A stretch of 64,000 nucleotides of DNA from Takakia lepidozioides (GCA_030704615.1 CM060732.1:77915053-77979052); one strand, 5' to 3'; counted from the stretch's first letter, positions 22,454 through 34,250 are shown. The notes: a model not told the origin generated them from the sequence alone. A program made the numbers and translations.

Positions 22454-23900
22454 TATGCCCATATCAATATGTTCTTCATGCCACAAATGCATCTCCGATT
22501 GGCAAAACAATATCGTCTGATATTGTAGAAATGATCAGGCCAGAAGCTTTCCAAAGATCTGACAATTTGTTGTCTACTCAGGCATCCATTGCTGTTATAG
22601 ATAGTGATCACATCAGTGTTTCAGATGTTGTTTCAAGGCTCAAAATGTCAAAAGGTGAATCCACCGTTAGCAGGGTCGATGATTTAATTGGGGTTGGCTG
22701 CATAGTGGAAAGCAACTCTCAATATCTTGGGGAATCCTCTTTGGAGCTGTCCTTATCCCAACACTTTCTACCAAACGCCGTCACAGGGCATCTACATGAG
22801 TCTACCGAACAATTGGTTGCAACTATCGCTGAATTGCCTCCTTATTATGTCGTAATTCCAAGCGGGTCACCGGATCACGAGGGCTAGACGCCTCAGCTGC
22901 TGAGAAGTCAAGTGATTTAATTCTATTTCATCCATGAGTTTTATTGTTGCCGTGTTCCTGTTCATCCTCTGATTTTCTCTCTTTACTCCAGGCCAGAAAA
23001 GCTGCAACGTATGACCTTCTTGTGAAGTATTCCAAGGTATTTTTATTTATTTATTTTTCGTTTGAATTCGGTTCAAGATGTGCAGAAAGAAAGAAACCGA
23101 ATTCCATTGCCAACCGTCAGCGAAAAGGTTATTGAACTCACTCATTCGCCGACTGAGGTCAGCACACCGATAAGACCGACAAATATTTCTGCACATCCCC
23201 AACCCCCCAGAATTCCAGATGATCCTATGTCAAGGAAATGTCACATATCACATCAATCAGCGGTGGTCGTGTCCGACGATGAAAAAACAGCATCTGGCGT
23301 TCTGTTATCCCTTCAACATTCATCTGCCTCCAGTGGTAACCCGCCTCAGAATCGAAGGGTAAATCTAGCCAAGGTAATAAGTATCTCCTTCACTTGGTCC
23401 TCTGTCTTATTGGTTATGGCTTCCTAGTAATCATTACATATTTCATTTACATTGTCGACACAACTTTACACAAAATAACCTCGCGCGATCGTGCGTGGTT
23501 GCAGGAAACTCAGAGACTCCCGATTGTACTTTTTTGTCTCAAGTCTCAATTGGGTGTCGTAATGCTGAAAATATTACCTTCGCATAATATTGCATTTGAA
23601 AAACAGGGTATAGAAACTAGATAAACCACAAAATGCAAGTATGTCGTGGTATTTTTTGAGTTGCAAAATGTATTGAAAATACCTAATTTTTGGGTCAGAT
23701 AACAGAAACTAATGGGCTCTTTTGGATGGTTCAGAACGTTGTTACTCAAGAACTGTGTGGTGTCCGGAAACACAAACGAATGTTGTTGGTACTGAGTGTC
23801 AATGGACTTATTTGCTACAGGCCACCTCCTACCGAAGGTGAGTTGTTTAAACAAAGGTTCCACTTGAGGAAAGTAATTTTAGTTGACATTGTATAATGTG
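22454..23900 (+). pseudogene. exon blocks ending in third FCP1-like tip
   Basis: Block 22454-22887 follows an acceptor (TTTGCAG) and reads as a Ser/Val-rich protein of unknown type, ending in TAG. A short block (about 22993-23036) and another (about 23062-23373, rich in Pro/Ser, ending at a GTAATA donor) follow. At about 23700-23860 the frame reads QNVVTQELCGVRKHKRML and then LLVLSVNGLICYRPP. This matches the DVNG loop of FCP1-like proteins, but with Ser in place of the nucleophilic Asp, and it stops soon after. It is the third FCP1-like piece within 3.3 kb. I infer tandem duplication followed by decay; there could also be introns I cannot resolve. Confidence 0.45.
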
Positions 23901-24748
23901 AACTAATGTCTTCCGAAACACTTTACAGTTTTGAGTATGCACTCAGACATATCCTCATATGTGTCATCTAATCATCTGGGTATCAATGGTGTTGTTGTTG
24001 GTCGCTAGAATACAAGTACCAACCAAATGAAGCACGCGCGTGCTTCTTCAGGGCATTCTTTCGCATCTCATCTTCAATTTTTCATCCAATGCAGTAAACT
24101 ACGGAGTCAAATTAGCGCGATTGTGCAAGGTTCAATAATTGCATAATCCTTAAAATTGAAAACACTTAGTTTATTGTCCTACTAATGAATGATTTCTTCA
24201 ACCCAGTTTGGTATTAGCTACTGTTCGTTCGTGCTCCTGTAGGTGACAACTTGTACTGAATGAAGCACACGCGATCGCGCGTGTTTCTTCACACCATTCC
24301 CTTGCTGAAAGTGCTTACTGGCCTCGCTCCAAGTCTAAACCATGTTCGCAATACTATCACTAAAATAAACACGGGCGATCGCGCGAGGTTTCTCTACGGC
24401 TTACGGAATCACTAGGAATCCCTATTTCGGAGGCACGTAATGCAGATCATGGAAATAATGTGCATAACCGAATCTAAAGCCTACACCATAGGCTGCAAAA
24501 CCTAAACAGTTGCCAGCTGTACCTACGAACCCTATGAAATCGGAATCTCTCATGTCTCGAATCCGGAGTCGTTACTCAAGGAAAACGTACATATCCCGAA
24601 ATCTTCCACAATTCCCAATCCTTCTATCGACCATCCTATCTCTTTAACCTTGGAATCAATCCAAAAATCAAAACAAGTAATCAAAACAATCAAAACAATC
24701 AATCATTCGCTCAAATAAGCAAACAATCAAGCAAACAATCAATCAAGC
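23901..24748. other. gene-free stretch with GCGATCGC sites
   Basis: I see no supported exon. It holds four copies of the palindromic element and a CAAT/AAAC-rich low-complexity tract at about 24655-24750. It may be the leader or intron of a minus-strand transcript from the promoter-like region near 25.17 kb. Confidence 0.5.
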
Positions 24749-24999
24749 ATGCAACTTCTACCTTCATGCAATCTCTGTAGCCCACAGAAGAATCCCTCAC
24801 TGCATGCACGAAGAAGACGGGAATTTTTTTTTACCTGCTTGATGCCGTTTCAGGCAAGGATCCTCCCTGCAGGGCTGGATGAGCTCTCTCGCTCGGGTGC
24901 ACACAACAGCTTCCGGGATAGCGTACTCTTTTGTTTTGCCTTCCTTTCACTCTGTCACACTCCCCCGCACACGGTGAATTGCTCAAACCCACACTCACT

Positions 25000-25250
25000 C
25001 CAACTCACGCTCCCTCGATCTCTCACTCTCTCGCTTCCTCGATCTCCACCTCTCTGCCTCCCTTGCTCAGTTGTTCTCTCTCGCACCTCTTCCTTGAGTC
25101 CAAAATTGAACAGGGCTTCCGCGTGTATCAAATGAATGTAAAAGGAGACTCCTTTCGGTCACTCCTCCTTATATGCCTTACCACCTGTGATCTCAACTGT
25201 CGGCGTTATGTCGCATCCGACGGTTTGTGGCCTCGATGCATGGATGAATG
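25000..25250 (-). promoter_or_regulatory. promoter-like region, minus strand
   Basis: On the minus strand there is a TATA-like CATATAAGG (25168-25176). It is followed about 30-60 bp downstream by a short unique stretch and then a long GA-rich leader-like tract (about 25110 down to 25000). This arrangement resembles a plant Pol II core promoter with a purine-rich 5' leader. The gene it would drive toward 24 kb is not identified. The plus-strand open frame across the tract is serine/leucine/proline-rich by composition only. Confidence 0.3.
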
Positions 25251-25420
25251 AAAGGCGAGATGTTTCCCAATGGTTCGCTGAGGACCCCTAAATTTATGCA
25301 GGTACAATCAATGATGCGACATGACTGTCAGTAATGAATGGACTCCACTAGTTTGTCCAGAGCGTTACGACGCCTTCATAAAGTGAACACCCTGAATTAT
25401 TGCGGGTTCCCGTGACGGCA

Positions 25421-26340
25421 CTCATCCATGAGGGGGGTTAAATCATCCACTAGGGCAGTCATCTCATCCAGTATATGTCTATTTCATCCGCAAAGGCTCT
25501 TATTTCATCCAATGATAAAATATTATTCATAGGTTCAATAATGAGGTGTCGGGACGTGCATCTGGGATTTGATCGGTCACACGTTTTCTCTACCTACACC
25601 TCATCTACGGCCCCACGTTCATTGCGGCTACTTAATGTCACCTTCCCACGCCGGCTCATCACAATGGCCTTAAGAGGCGGCCACTTTCATCGCCAACTAT
25701 TCCTTCTCTTGTATCATTAATTCAACATTGGATTTGCTGCTTCTCTGGTGCTTTGGATGTCAGATTCCAGATCTCGACTCAGTTAGTTATTCGCATCGGC
25801 CGCAATAACTTATGGACCCATTAATGTTCGGAGGATTTCAGACTCCTACTTGAATTTATGCTCTGGAGGACACATAATATCCACTAGATTACACGAAAGA
25901 GCATATCCAGGGCGACAATTTGTCGATCCATGACACTCCAAACGCACATATGTAATGTGAACACGTCGACCTTATACTGTTTGACAATCCATATAAGAGC
26001 CTGCCCTGTGCACGCATGCCATTTTTTCCCTCTCAGTTGCTCCGGCTTGCTGATCTTCAGGACTGTCTGTTTTACGTTCATTCTTCCCTTTGTACTCCTG
26101 TCAATATTGAGAGCCTCTCCACTTTATCTGGGTTTCTCTTCTGTCTCTCTGCTCCTCTGTTCCCATCCACTGTCTGCAAAGATCTTACATACACACCCGA
26201 CCATTTTATGTACTTCGAATGATCACTCGCACTACAGCTGTTTCGTTCATCCATGTTTTCATTTATTCATCCATTTTCTTACTTGTCATCCGAAACTCGC
26301 CTACCATTATTCATCCGTCCGTCATTTCATCCATCTAAAC
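25421..26340 (+). repeat. TCATCC-rich clusters
   Basis: TCATCC occurs repeatedly at spacings near 15-25 bp in two clusters: about 25421-25515 (five or six copies, followed by A or G) and about 26245-26335 (six or more copies). The rest of the stretch has no gene signature. The nature of the repeat is unknown. Confidence 0.5.
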
Positions 26341-26797
26341 CATGCGCGAACGCCCGTCGATGTGTTTCTATTTCTGTTATGGAGTCGTAGACAATGTTGT
26401 GCATTCGGGTCGTAGCTTTTGCAGATCCTTTAATTTTCTATAAATTTCTGTTTCGACCAATAGAGACCTACGTTCTACATTCTAGTACATAATCCGAGAG
26501 TCCGAGTTCTATTTTCAATTTCCAAATCATTATAACCCTAAACGCGGGCGATCCCCCGAGGTTTATTTTCATCTTCATCCTCAGTTTTTCTAAACAAACT
26601 TCAGTAACTTATTGTTTCACTCTTTCTTAGTGTCCATCGATATGGTGCCAAATCATTAATCACCAGAATCTCTACTGTAGGATACACGCGCGATCGCGCG
26701 AGGTTTGTGGAAATGTCGTTGTTCCAAACTGGTCAACAAGTTTTCCTCATTCTTCAAGGTTCGAACTCTATCGTCGCAACAGCAGAATATCTCAACG

Positions 26798-27524
26798 TGT
26801 CGCGGCCCTTTGCCTTGAGGGCAGGGGGTCGGAACACATGAGGGGCTGCCCCTGTGGTGGGGGCAGCGGCAGCGATAGGTATGGGGGGCTGAAGCACCCT
26901 TGAGTGCCCAAGGCACTCAGGGAAGCGGAGGCGCTCACTAGGTGGAGCCCCGCACACCGGGTTGCGGTGGGGGTGGCTCCACAAGGGGTGGTGGTAGCTT
27001 AGCGGGACCTAGTGGGGGTGACATAGGACTCACCATGGGGGCGGAGACCTCGTGGTGGGAGTCGTGGGGAGTCTTGGGACTCATCACGGTCCATAGGGGC
27101 CGTGGTGAGTGGGCCATGACTCACCGCGACTCATCACCGGGAGTGGAGGGTTTTTCGTGGTGGTTCGCCATAAAATGACATGGCTGGTTGTGAAACCCCC
27201 GCAGACAGCTACAGAAGTATATATAGGGAGTAGTAACCCCGAGAACGGTGCAAGCCCGTTGGTGACCAAAAACTAGTGAGTAAGCGAGCGAGCCGGAAAG
27301 CGACCAAAGAGTGGGGAGCTGTTCCGGACTGCCATCTACCAAAGGGAATTCCACTAGGCCCAAATAGGTGGAGGGTTTAGTGGGGGAGCGAAGGGGGACC
27401 GTTATGTCCCGGTGAGTAGTCGAAGCTCCAAGTTGGCCCGGCGGCCAGGTTGGGAGTCAGGCGCGTGCATCAAAGCGAGTAACTATGACTTGAAGGGGAG
27501 TTTATCGAAGTGAGGTGCGCGACA
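26798..27524 (+). repeat. 5' LTR (727 bp)
   Basis: It starts TGTCGCGGCC and ends GCGCGACA. It has about 32 extra bases relative to the 3' LTR, in the GGTGGAGCCCC region near 26941-26972. A TATATA box-like stretch is at about 27219-27225. Confidence 0.9.
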
Positions 27525-27526
27525 CT

Positions 27527-27538
27527 TGGTATCAGAGC
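27527..27538 (+). promoter_or_regulatory. primer binding site, tRNA-Met type
   Basis: TGGTATCAGAGC begins two bases after the 5' LTR. It is the classic complement to the initiator tRNA-Met 3' end used by plant LTR retrotransposons. Confidence 0.9.
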
Positions 27539-27579
27539 TTAGAGTTTAGTACGCGATCGTCCTTGGGATTGGCCTCATC

Positions 27580-28716
27580 ATGGGGTCGGGCAAGCCAAAG
27601 CGAAAGCGGAACGGCCCAAAAGATGATGATCCTGGTGAGCCCGATGGGGGCGACGTGTCACTGAGGCGGCCGTTTGAGGGAGCGATGCACGTTTCCGAAA
27701 ATGAGGCCGCTCAAGAGCGGGAGGAATCCGAGGAGTCGGAGCCCAAGGAATCCGTGAGAGCTCCGACCGACCAAGAGATGCCTCCCATGCCGGCAGCCTT
27801 TTGGGAAGGGTTGTTGGCGCAGTTTGGCGGGACGTTGAAAGACGTGTTGAAGGCGGCTAATGCCACTTCCGCTAAGGCCAAGTTTAAGGTGAAGCCTAAG
27901 GAACCCGGCACCTTCGAGGGCGTCCGAAATCGGAAGGCACTCAACACCTGGCTCTTGGACCTAGAGCAGTACTTTCGGGCGGCCAAGTTGAGTGACGAGG
28001 ATCGGGTGGAAGTGGCTCCCACCTATTTGAGGGGCTATGCTCAACAATGGTGGCAAAAACGCCTTCACGACCGAGGTCCAAGCCCGGAAACCTTGAACTG
28101 GAGTGAGTTCAAGGAATTGATGAAGAGACAGTTTGTGCCCCTCAACGCGTCCTGGCTTGCCCGGGACAAGATGAGGAATTTGAAGCAAACAGATGACATT
28201 CGGGGGTATGTCCAGGCTTTCAATGTGCTGTTGCTCGAAGTCGCGGACATGGCAGAACCAGAAATGGTCTTCAACTTTGTGGCGGGACTGGCCCCATGGG
28301 CCAGGCGGAAGTTGGAGGAGAAGCCACCCAAGACTTTGAACGAGGCTATTGAGAGGGCTGAATGTTTCTCAGATGTCCCTAGGGGTGAAAGACAAGGCCG
28401 TACGGAGCTGAACCACAAGAAGATTCGGCGGGAAGGTGACTCTTTCCGACCGGAAAAGAAGTGGGATAGGCCACGCGGCGAAAATGGCACGTGGAAATCG
28501 AAGGGAGGGCCTTCACACGTCAAGGCGGCACCCGGAGCTTCGAAAGGAAAAGCGGGTAGAACGGCTTATGGCGGACAGAAGGCGACCTTTGATGGAGTGT
28601 GTTTCAATTGCGGGGAGCCCGGGCACATGGCCAAGAAGTGCACGAAGCCCCGGCAATTGAACATGAAACTGGCGCATTGCGTAAAGGGAGTCACTTATTG
28701 TTCGTGGATGGGATAA
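27580..28716 (+). CDS. gag: chromovirus Gag
   Basis: This is a 378-codon frame starting with ATG at 27580. It has an acidic N-terminus, a central retrotransposon Gag capsid region ([24 protein letters not shown]), a basic linker, and one CCHC zinc knuckle (C-x2-C-x4-H-x4-C) at 28600-28641, which binds RNA during particle assembly. The frame continues 25 codons past the knuckle to TAA or equivalent at 28716. Pol overlaps it in the -1 frame, so Gag-Pol expression would need a frameshift, or one of the frames has been broken by an indel. Confidence 0.9.
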   Translation: MGSGKPKRKRNGPKDDDPGEPDGGDVSLRRPFEGAMHVSENEAAQEREESEESEPKESVRAPTDQEMPPMPAAFWEGLLAQFGGTLKDVLKAANATSAKAKFKVKPKEPGTFEGVRNRKALNTWLLDLEQYFRAAKLSDEDRVEVAPTYLRGYAQQWWQKRLHDRGPSPETLNWSEFKELMKRQFVPLNASWLARDKMRNLKQTDDIRGYVQAFNVLLLEVADMAEPEMVFNFVAGLAPWARRKLEEKPPKTLNEAIERAECFSDVPRGERQGRTELNHKKIRREGDSFRPEKKWDRPRGENGTWKSKGGPSHVKAAPGASKGKAGRTAYGGQKATFDGVCFNCGEPGHMAKKCTKPRQLNMKLAHCVKGVTYCSWMG

Positions 28717-31337
28717 TATCTGGAACTAACGTGTCATTGTTGGTGGACACAGGAGCGTCGCACTCCTTCATGACACCGGCAACGGCACAAAAGTTGGGAC
28801 TCCCGACAACTGACGTAGGGGCCTCTATTGAGGTGCGTTCTGCAAAAGGACTCTTTGATCGGTTGGCAGGGGCAAAGTATTTCAGCCGGATCGACTTGCG
28901 CTCCGGCTATCATCAAATTCGGGTGGCGGAAGGAGATGAGGAGAAGACCGCGTGCAGGACAAGGTATGGTTCATATGAGTTCTTGGTGATGCCTTTTGGG
29001 CTCACCAATGCACCAGCGACATTTAGCATGCTGATGAATGGCCTTTTCCAGGAGTGGTTGGATGACTTTGTGATCGTGTACATCGACGACATCTTGGTGT
29101 ACTCGAAAACAAAGGAGGAGCACCTAGAGCACCTGAAAAGGGTGTTCCGAAAATTGCGAGAAGGGAAGCTGTATGCCAAAGCTTCAAAGTGCGAATTCGG
29201 GGTCACGAAAGTGGAGTTCCTGGGGCACGTGATTACACAGGATGGGATCAAAATGGATGACAGAAAGGTGAGGGCGATCTTGGACTGGGAGCCTCCGACT
29301 TCGGTCCCGGGAGTGCGATCCTTCCTAGGACTCGCCTCCTATTACCGGAAGTATGTGAGAAATTTCGCCAAGATTACGGGGCCGTTGTCAAACCTTCTGT
29401 GTAAATCCAAAGTCTGGGTATGGAACACCTTTTGTGGCCAAGCTTTTGCTGAATTGAAGCAGCGGATGGCGGAAGCTCCAGTCTTGAAAATCCCGGAGTT
29501 CGATCGTCCGTTCGAGATACATACAGATGCGTCGGACTTCGCGATTGGGGGTGTACTTATGCAAGATGGACGTCCAGTGGCTTACGAAAGTAAGAAACTG
29601 AATGAAGTGGAGCGACGGTGGCCGACGCACGAGAAAGAGATGAAGGCGGTGGTGCATTGCCTTGAGCTTTGGCGCCACTATGTTGGTTCCAACCCGGTGA
29701 AGGTGATCACAGACAATGTCACGGTGAAGTATTTTGCCACGCAGCCCAAGTTGTCCCCAAAATAACTTAGGTGGCAAGATACTTTGGCGATGTTCGACGT
29801 GGATATCCAGTACAAACCGGGACGAGACAACGTGGTGGCCGATGCTTTAAGTAGAAAGCAGCAGCTCTTGTTGGTGTACAAGGGCGAAACAGCGCTCCAA
29901 AGGAAGATCCGGAAGGCTTCCCGGAAGGATGAGCTGGCGAAGTCCGTGATGCAGGACTTGAGGATGGGGGTTAAATCGCAGTTCCACTTGCAAAATGGGT
30001 TGCTCCGGTATAAGCAAAAGCGTCTCTACGTGCCGAAGGGAGGGATCAAAGATAGCCTCTTGAGAGAATGCCATGATAGCCCGCTTGCGGGCCACGGCGG
30101 AGCCAAGCGCACTGCGGCACTCCTGAAGAAAGAGTATTTCTGGCCCAAACTGAGGGAGGAGGCAGAGAAGACATGCACCACATGCCAACAAAACCAGAGC
30201 AAGTACAAAAAGCAAGCGGGGCTGTTACAACCCTTGCCGATTCCAGAGGGGACTTGGGAAAGCGTCTCGATGGATTTCATGACTGCTATGCCGCTGTCAA
30301 AAGGATTCGATGCAATCATGGTGGTGGTGGATAGGTTCAGTAAAATGGGCCATTTCATCCCCACCAAGGAGACGGCAACGGCGCAGGAGACAGGGCGACT
30401 TTACTTCACCCACGTCTTAAAGCATCATGGAGTCCCGAAGGATATTGTCTCGGACCGCGACCCAAAGTTTACGAGTAAATTTTGGAGGGCACTTTGGAAG
30501 AAGATGGGGACGAGGCTGAAGATGAGCACCGCCTTCCGACCTACGACCGACGGCCAAACAGAAAGAGTGAATTCCGTAGTGAAGCAGATCTTGCGGAATT
30601 ACGTGTCGGCAGACCAAACAGACTGGGTGGAACACTTAGACGCGGCAGAGTTCTGTTATAATAACACAGAACACTCCGCAACGGGAGTTTCCCCTTTCGT
30701 ATTGGTCTATGGAAAAGCACCTCTGGTGCCGACAAGTTGGGCCGCCCAGGACGTTGAGGAACCGACAGTAGCGGCTGTACTGGAAGAACGCGAGCGTTTG
30801 TTGAAGCTCGCAAAGTACAACATTGCCAAAGCTAGGAAACGGTATGAAAGGCAGACGAATCGGAAGCGGAGGGAAGTGAAGTTTGAGGCAGGCACAGAGG
30901 TCTGGTTGAACATCAAGAATTTCCGACTACCTCCGGAAGTCAGTCCGAAGTTCGTACCTCCGTATGCGGGACCCTTTCGCATTCGGAAGGTTATGAATGA
31001 GGATGTGTATGAATTGGAGCTGCCGGCAAACAGCAAGGTGCACCCAGTATTCCATGTCTCCCTTTTGAAGCCTTACTTCAAAGATGAAGCGCGTCCGAAT
31101 CGGCTTCAAGTGTTGCGTCCGCCACCTATGCTGTTGGATCATGAAAATGAACCCGAGTACGAGGTGGAGGCAATACTTAAGTCAAGGAGGTTCAAGAACC
31201 GAGAAACGGAGTATCTCGTCAAATGGAAGGGCTATAATCAGGTGGAGGCATCTTGGGTGCGTGCCTCAGAAATGGGAAACGCATCCGAGGCGGTTGCAGC
31301 TTTCAAAGGGCGATCTCAAAAGCGAAAGAAGCGTTGA
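28640..31337 (+). pseudogene. pol: chromovirus Pol, stop and deletion
   Basis: One frame, overlapping the Gag end, encodes in order: an aspartic protease start ([11 protein letters not shown], 28740-28773); reverse transcriptase from [12 protein letters not shown], with the YIDD catalytic box at 29079-29090; RNase H ([12 protein letters not shown]); an integrase HHCC finger (ending CTTCQQNQ), a D,D-35-E core (MDFMTA, VSDRDPKFTS) and a GPF/Y-type segment; and a C-terminal chromodomain (LVKWKGYNQVEASW, about 31217-31258). That last domain defines the chromovirus branch and is thought to steer integration to marked chromatin. Two defects are visible. Protease sequence joins RT directly near 28850, so the protease C-terminus and RT N-terminus (fingers) are deleted, and a TAA interrupts the frame at 29763-29765 after RNase H. 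Confidence 0.92.
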
Positions 31338-32220
31338 TGGGGACATCAACCTTGGAGCGTGGGGGAGGAAATGCATGCTTAGCCCGGCTTAGTCAGCTTA
31401 GTAATCCGATTGCAAAAACTTGTATTGTACAAACATGCTATAAATGAAATGGCTTCCAAATGTTGTGCGTCTTATTTTGTTTGGAATGGTGATGCATGGT
31501 ATGGTTGGCTAGTGTGTAGAATGCATGCTAGCTTATAAAAGTGGGAGAGGTAAATTGGGTTAATCGTGTGTTTGCGTAGTGCCGAAATCGGGTGACCCCC
31601 ATCCAAGGGGCAAGGAAACTTGCGCCTTCTTTGGGAGTTCACGTGCTAGTGCGCACCTGGCGCGTGCGCGTACTATAACTGCGCTACCGAGGTGGTTGCC
31701 TTGTAGTGCGGGCTAACGCGGAAGCTACGTGCTTCCGTTCACGTACTATAATCGTGTAGCCTCGGGACGAAGTCGTAGTGCGGCTTCGACGTGTTCCCGT
31801 ACCTCAGGCCAGCATTCCAAGACGGACCCAATTGTAGTGATTGGGGTGCACGGTTGGTTCAAGGTTATCAAAGGGGGTTCTAGGTAAACCCTTGCGCAAG
31901 GTGATGCCAAAGACAGCATCATGAGCGATCGCAAGCAATGTTGTTGCAGTAAGGCGATTCGATCCTCGGGGAGGATCGTTCCTTGGCCTTGAAGTAGGCC
32001 AAGAAGAGTGCACTGGGAGGAGCTTGAGAGGCTCCACCCCTGGCCGGGACTTGGAGGAAGTCGGCTGAACTAGCTAGTGGAGAGTAGAGTCAAGTGTGGG
32101 GTTTGGTTCTTTGCCATGGGACGCCATGGTACGGAAACAAACTCCTTGATGTGGGACGTCACAACTTGGATGTTTGTTTCTACAAAATGGACAAGTCGAT
32201 GAGGACATCGAATCCCTGTT

Positions 32221-32232
32221 GGTAGGGGTGTG
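32221..32232 (+). other. polypurine-like stretch before 3' LTR
   Basis: GGTAGGGGTGTG directly precedes the 3' LTR and is a plausible, imperfect polypurine tract for plus-strand priming. Confidence 0.4.
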
Positions 32233-32927
32233 TGTCGCGGCCCTTTGCCTTGAGGGCAGGGGGTCGGGACACATGAGGGGCTGCCCCTGTGGTGGGGGCA
32301 GCGGCAGCGATAGGTATGGGGGGCTGAAGCACCCTTGAGTGCCCAAGGCACTCAGGGAAGCGGAAGCGCTCACTAGGTGGGCTCCACAAGGGGTGGTGGT
32401 AGCTTAGCGGGACCTAGTGGGGGTGGCATAGGACTCACCATGGGGGCGGAGACCTCATGGTGGGAGTCGTGGGGAGTCTTGGGACTCATCACGGTCCATA
32501 GGGGCCGTGGTGAGTGGGCCAAGACTCACCGCAACTCATCACCGGGAGTTGAGGGTTTTCGTGGTGGTTCGCCATAAAATGGCATGGCTGGTTGTGAAAC
32601 CCCCGCAGATAGCTACAGAAGTATATATAGGGAGTAGTAACCCCGAGAACGGTGCAAGCCCATTGGTGACCAAAAACTAGTGAGTAAGCGAGCGAGCCGG
32701 AAAGCGACCAAAGAGTGGGGAGCTGTCCGGACTGCCATCTACCAAAGGGAATTCCACTAGGCCCAAATAGGTGGAGGGTTTAGTGGGGGAGCGAAGGGGG
32801 ACCGTTATGTCCCGGTGAGCAGCCGAAGCTCCAAGTTGGCCCGGCGGCCAGGTTGGGAGTCAGGCGCGTGCATCAAAGCAAGTAACTATGACTTGAATGG
32901 GAGTTTACCGAAGTGAGGTGCGCGACA
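32233..32927 (+). repeat. 3' LTR (695 bp)
   Basis: It starts TGTCGCGGCC and ends CGCGACA, near-identical to the 5' LTR but lacking about 32 bases near 32378. It is followed by CAACA, the right target-site copy. Confidence 0.9.
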
Positions 32928-34250
32928 CAACATGACTGGTTGCGGAAGTTGCCACGGACGACAACTAAACGGGTCCACAATATATGTTGTTATAGTGTCT
33001 TGCCATCCGGCACATTCTTTTGTGTCGTTGCCATATCCGCACATGGATGCGGACTCTTTGGGAGAAGCAATCGGAACACCTGTCGTTTGGGATGTGGTGC
33101 AAATTCAAAAAGATACTGGGACTGACACCAACACCAACAAATGAGGATCCTCAGTTCTCGGAGGTCGAATTGACATCTGCGACTGATTCCCATCCAAAAT
33201 TCAATGAACAAATTGAATCTGATATGTCAAGGCTGTATCCGAATAACGATGTTACTATGGGTAGAGACAGTTGGAGAAATAAATTGTGTATTCTCCTTGG
33301 AGATGAACAAAGTGCTTTGTACGAGGGCAGAATTCAAGCATGTCATCCTGACGAGATCATACTTTGCGAGAAAGTTGGAGAACATCACGTCGGGGTGCTC
33401 GTTACAGGATTTTGAATGGCGGTTCGACCAATCTCATGTGTCTCGTGAACTGGCCATTGACGCAGACTCGGTTGATTGATAGTGGCAGGACATTGTCACA
33501 TGAGCTTCATAGGTTCATCAATAGCCGGGAACAAACAGATATTGGTCACAACGAGAAAGGTGTGAAAAAAACAGCATACCGGCATTTCAACAGACCAAAA
33601 AAAGATCCGAAAAAAGACGATTCCAAAAAGATAAATACTCGCATCTCTTTGCAGGCAGTTCGAGAAGTCAGCAACAAACAATGTTGCAATTTACAGTGTT
33701 GCCAATATTTCGACTGGAGAAAAACACTCGCTATCCGGACCGCTTATTGGGGATCCTCTTATGACAAACGGAGAGAGCTCGGTTTTGATGTTCCCAAAAA
33801 AGACTTCATCGAATCGACGGGGTTTCGACAAAGGCCTAAATAACCATTGAGGGCGTTGATGTGTGTGAGACATCTTGGTAGACAATTCACAGAATCGGTC
33901 GTTCAACCTACATGGAATACAAAAAACTAAGCAGAGAGGGTGTGGTTACATCGTTGCACGGGAATTCCGGAGTGAAACGGCCTCGTCCACAAACTCGTCA
34001 AGCTGAAGGAAACTTAATGTCGATTATAAACGGAAATGCCGATCTCATGCCTCATAAGACCCGTTGTATTGGAGACGGACGGAGAGATACTCTTCGAGTT
34101 CTGCCATCTGAACTGAACTGGAAAAAACTTTGTGAGGAGTGTAATGAGGTCAGTTCTGCTTCTTTTTACCACTTTCCGAATTCTATATTTTTTGGGACCT
34201 TCCCTGTTTTGCTTCCACGCAATGTATCAGACCTCTCACTATTAAAGCTC

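Larger units (their letters stand above)
17743..26700. repeat. dispersed CGCGCGATCGCGCG palindromic element
   Basis: A ~24-bp element with consensus ACCT-CGCGCGATCGCGCG-TGCTTCT recurs in both orientations. Sites: 17743-17756, 17831-17842, 17914-17927 (AAGCACGCGTGCTT), 19639-19652, 22397-22412 (degenerate), 23482-23495, 24029-24046 (perfect 18-bp palindrome GAAGCACGCGCGTGCTTC), 24115-24130 (degenerate), 24262-24290, 24372-24385, 26543-26559 and 26687-26700, plus 34251-34266 beyond the chromovirus. Flanks are conserved on each side (AACCT and TGCTTC), so this is more than a CpG-rich patch. Most copies lie in introns; four sit within about 10-45 nt of a 3' splice site. None was noticed outside 17.7-34.3 kb. 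Confidence 0.75.
26798..32927 (+). mobile_element. Ty3/gypsy chromovirus, 6.1 kb
   Basis: A complete LTR retrotransposon structure: 5' LTR, methionine-tRNA-type primer binding site, gag, pol with a C-terminal chromodomain, a purine-rich stretch, and 3' LTR. The flanks are CAACG (26793-26797) and CAACA (32928-32932), a 5-bp target duplication with one mismatch. It sits in an exon of the DUF7869-type gene, so it inserted after that gene was in place. The LTRs look highly similar, apart from one ~32-bp indel, so insertion is fairly recent, but coding defects (see pol) make this copy non-autonomous. Confidence 0.92.

Noticed and set aside
24749-25135. 128-residue plus-strand frame rich in Ser, Leu and Pro
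   Set aside because: It is composition from a CT-rich tract, better read as a GA-rich leader on the other strand.
17743-26700. Cyanobacterial HIP1 (GCGATCGC) signal indicating contamination
   Set aside because: Copies lie in spliceosomal introns, carry plant-specific flanks outside the octamer, and are surrounded by plant elements.
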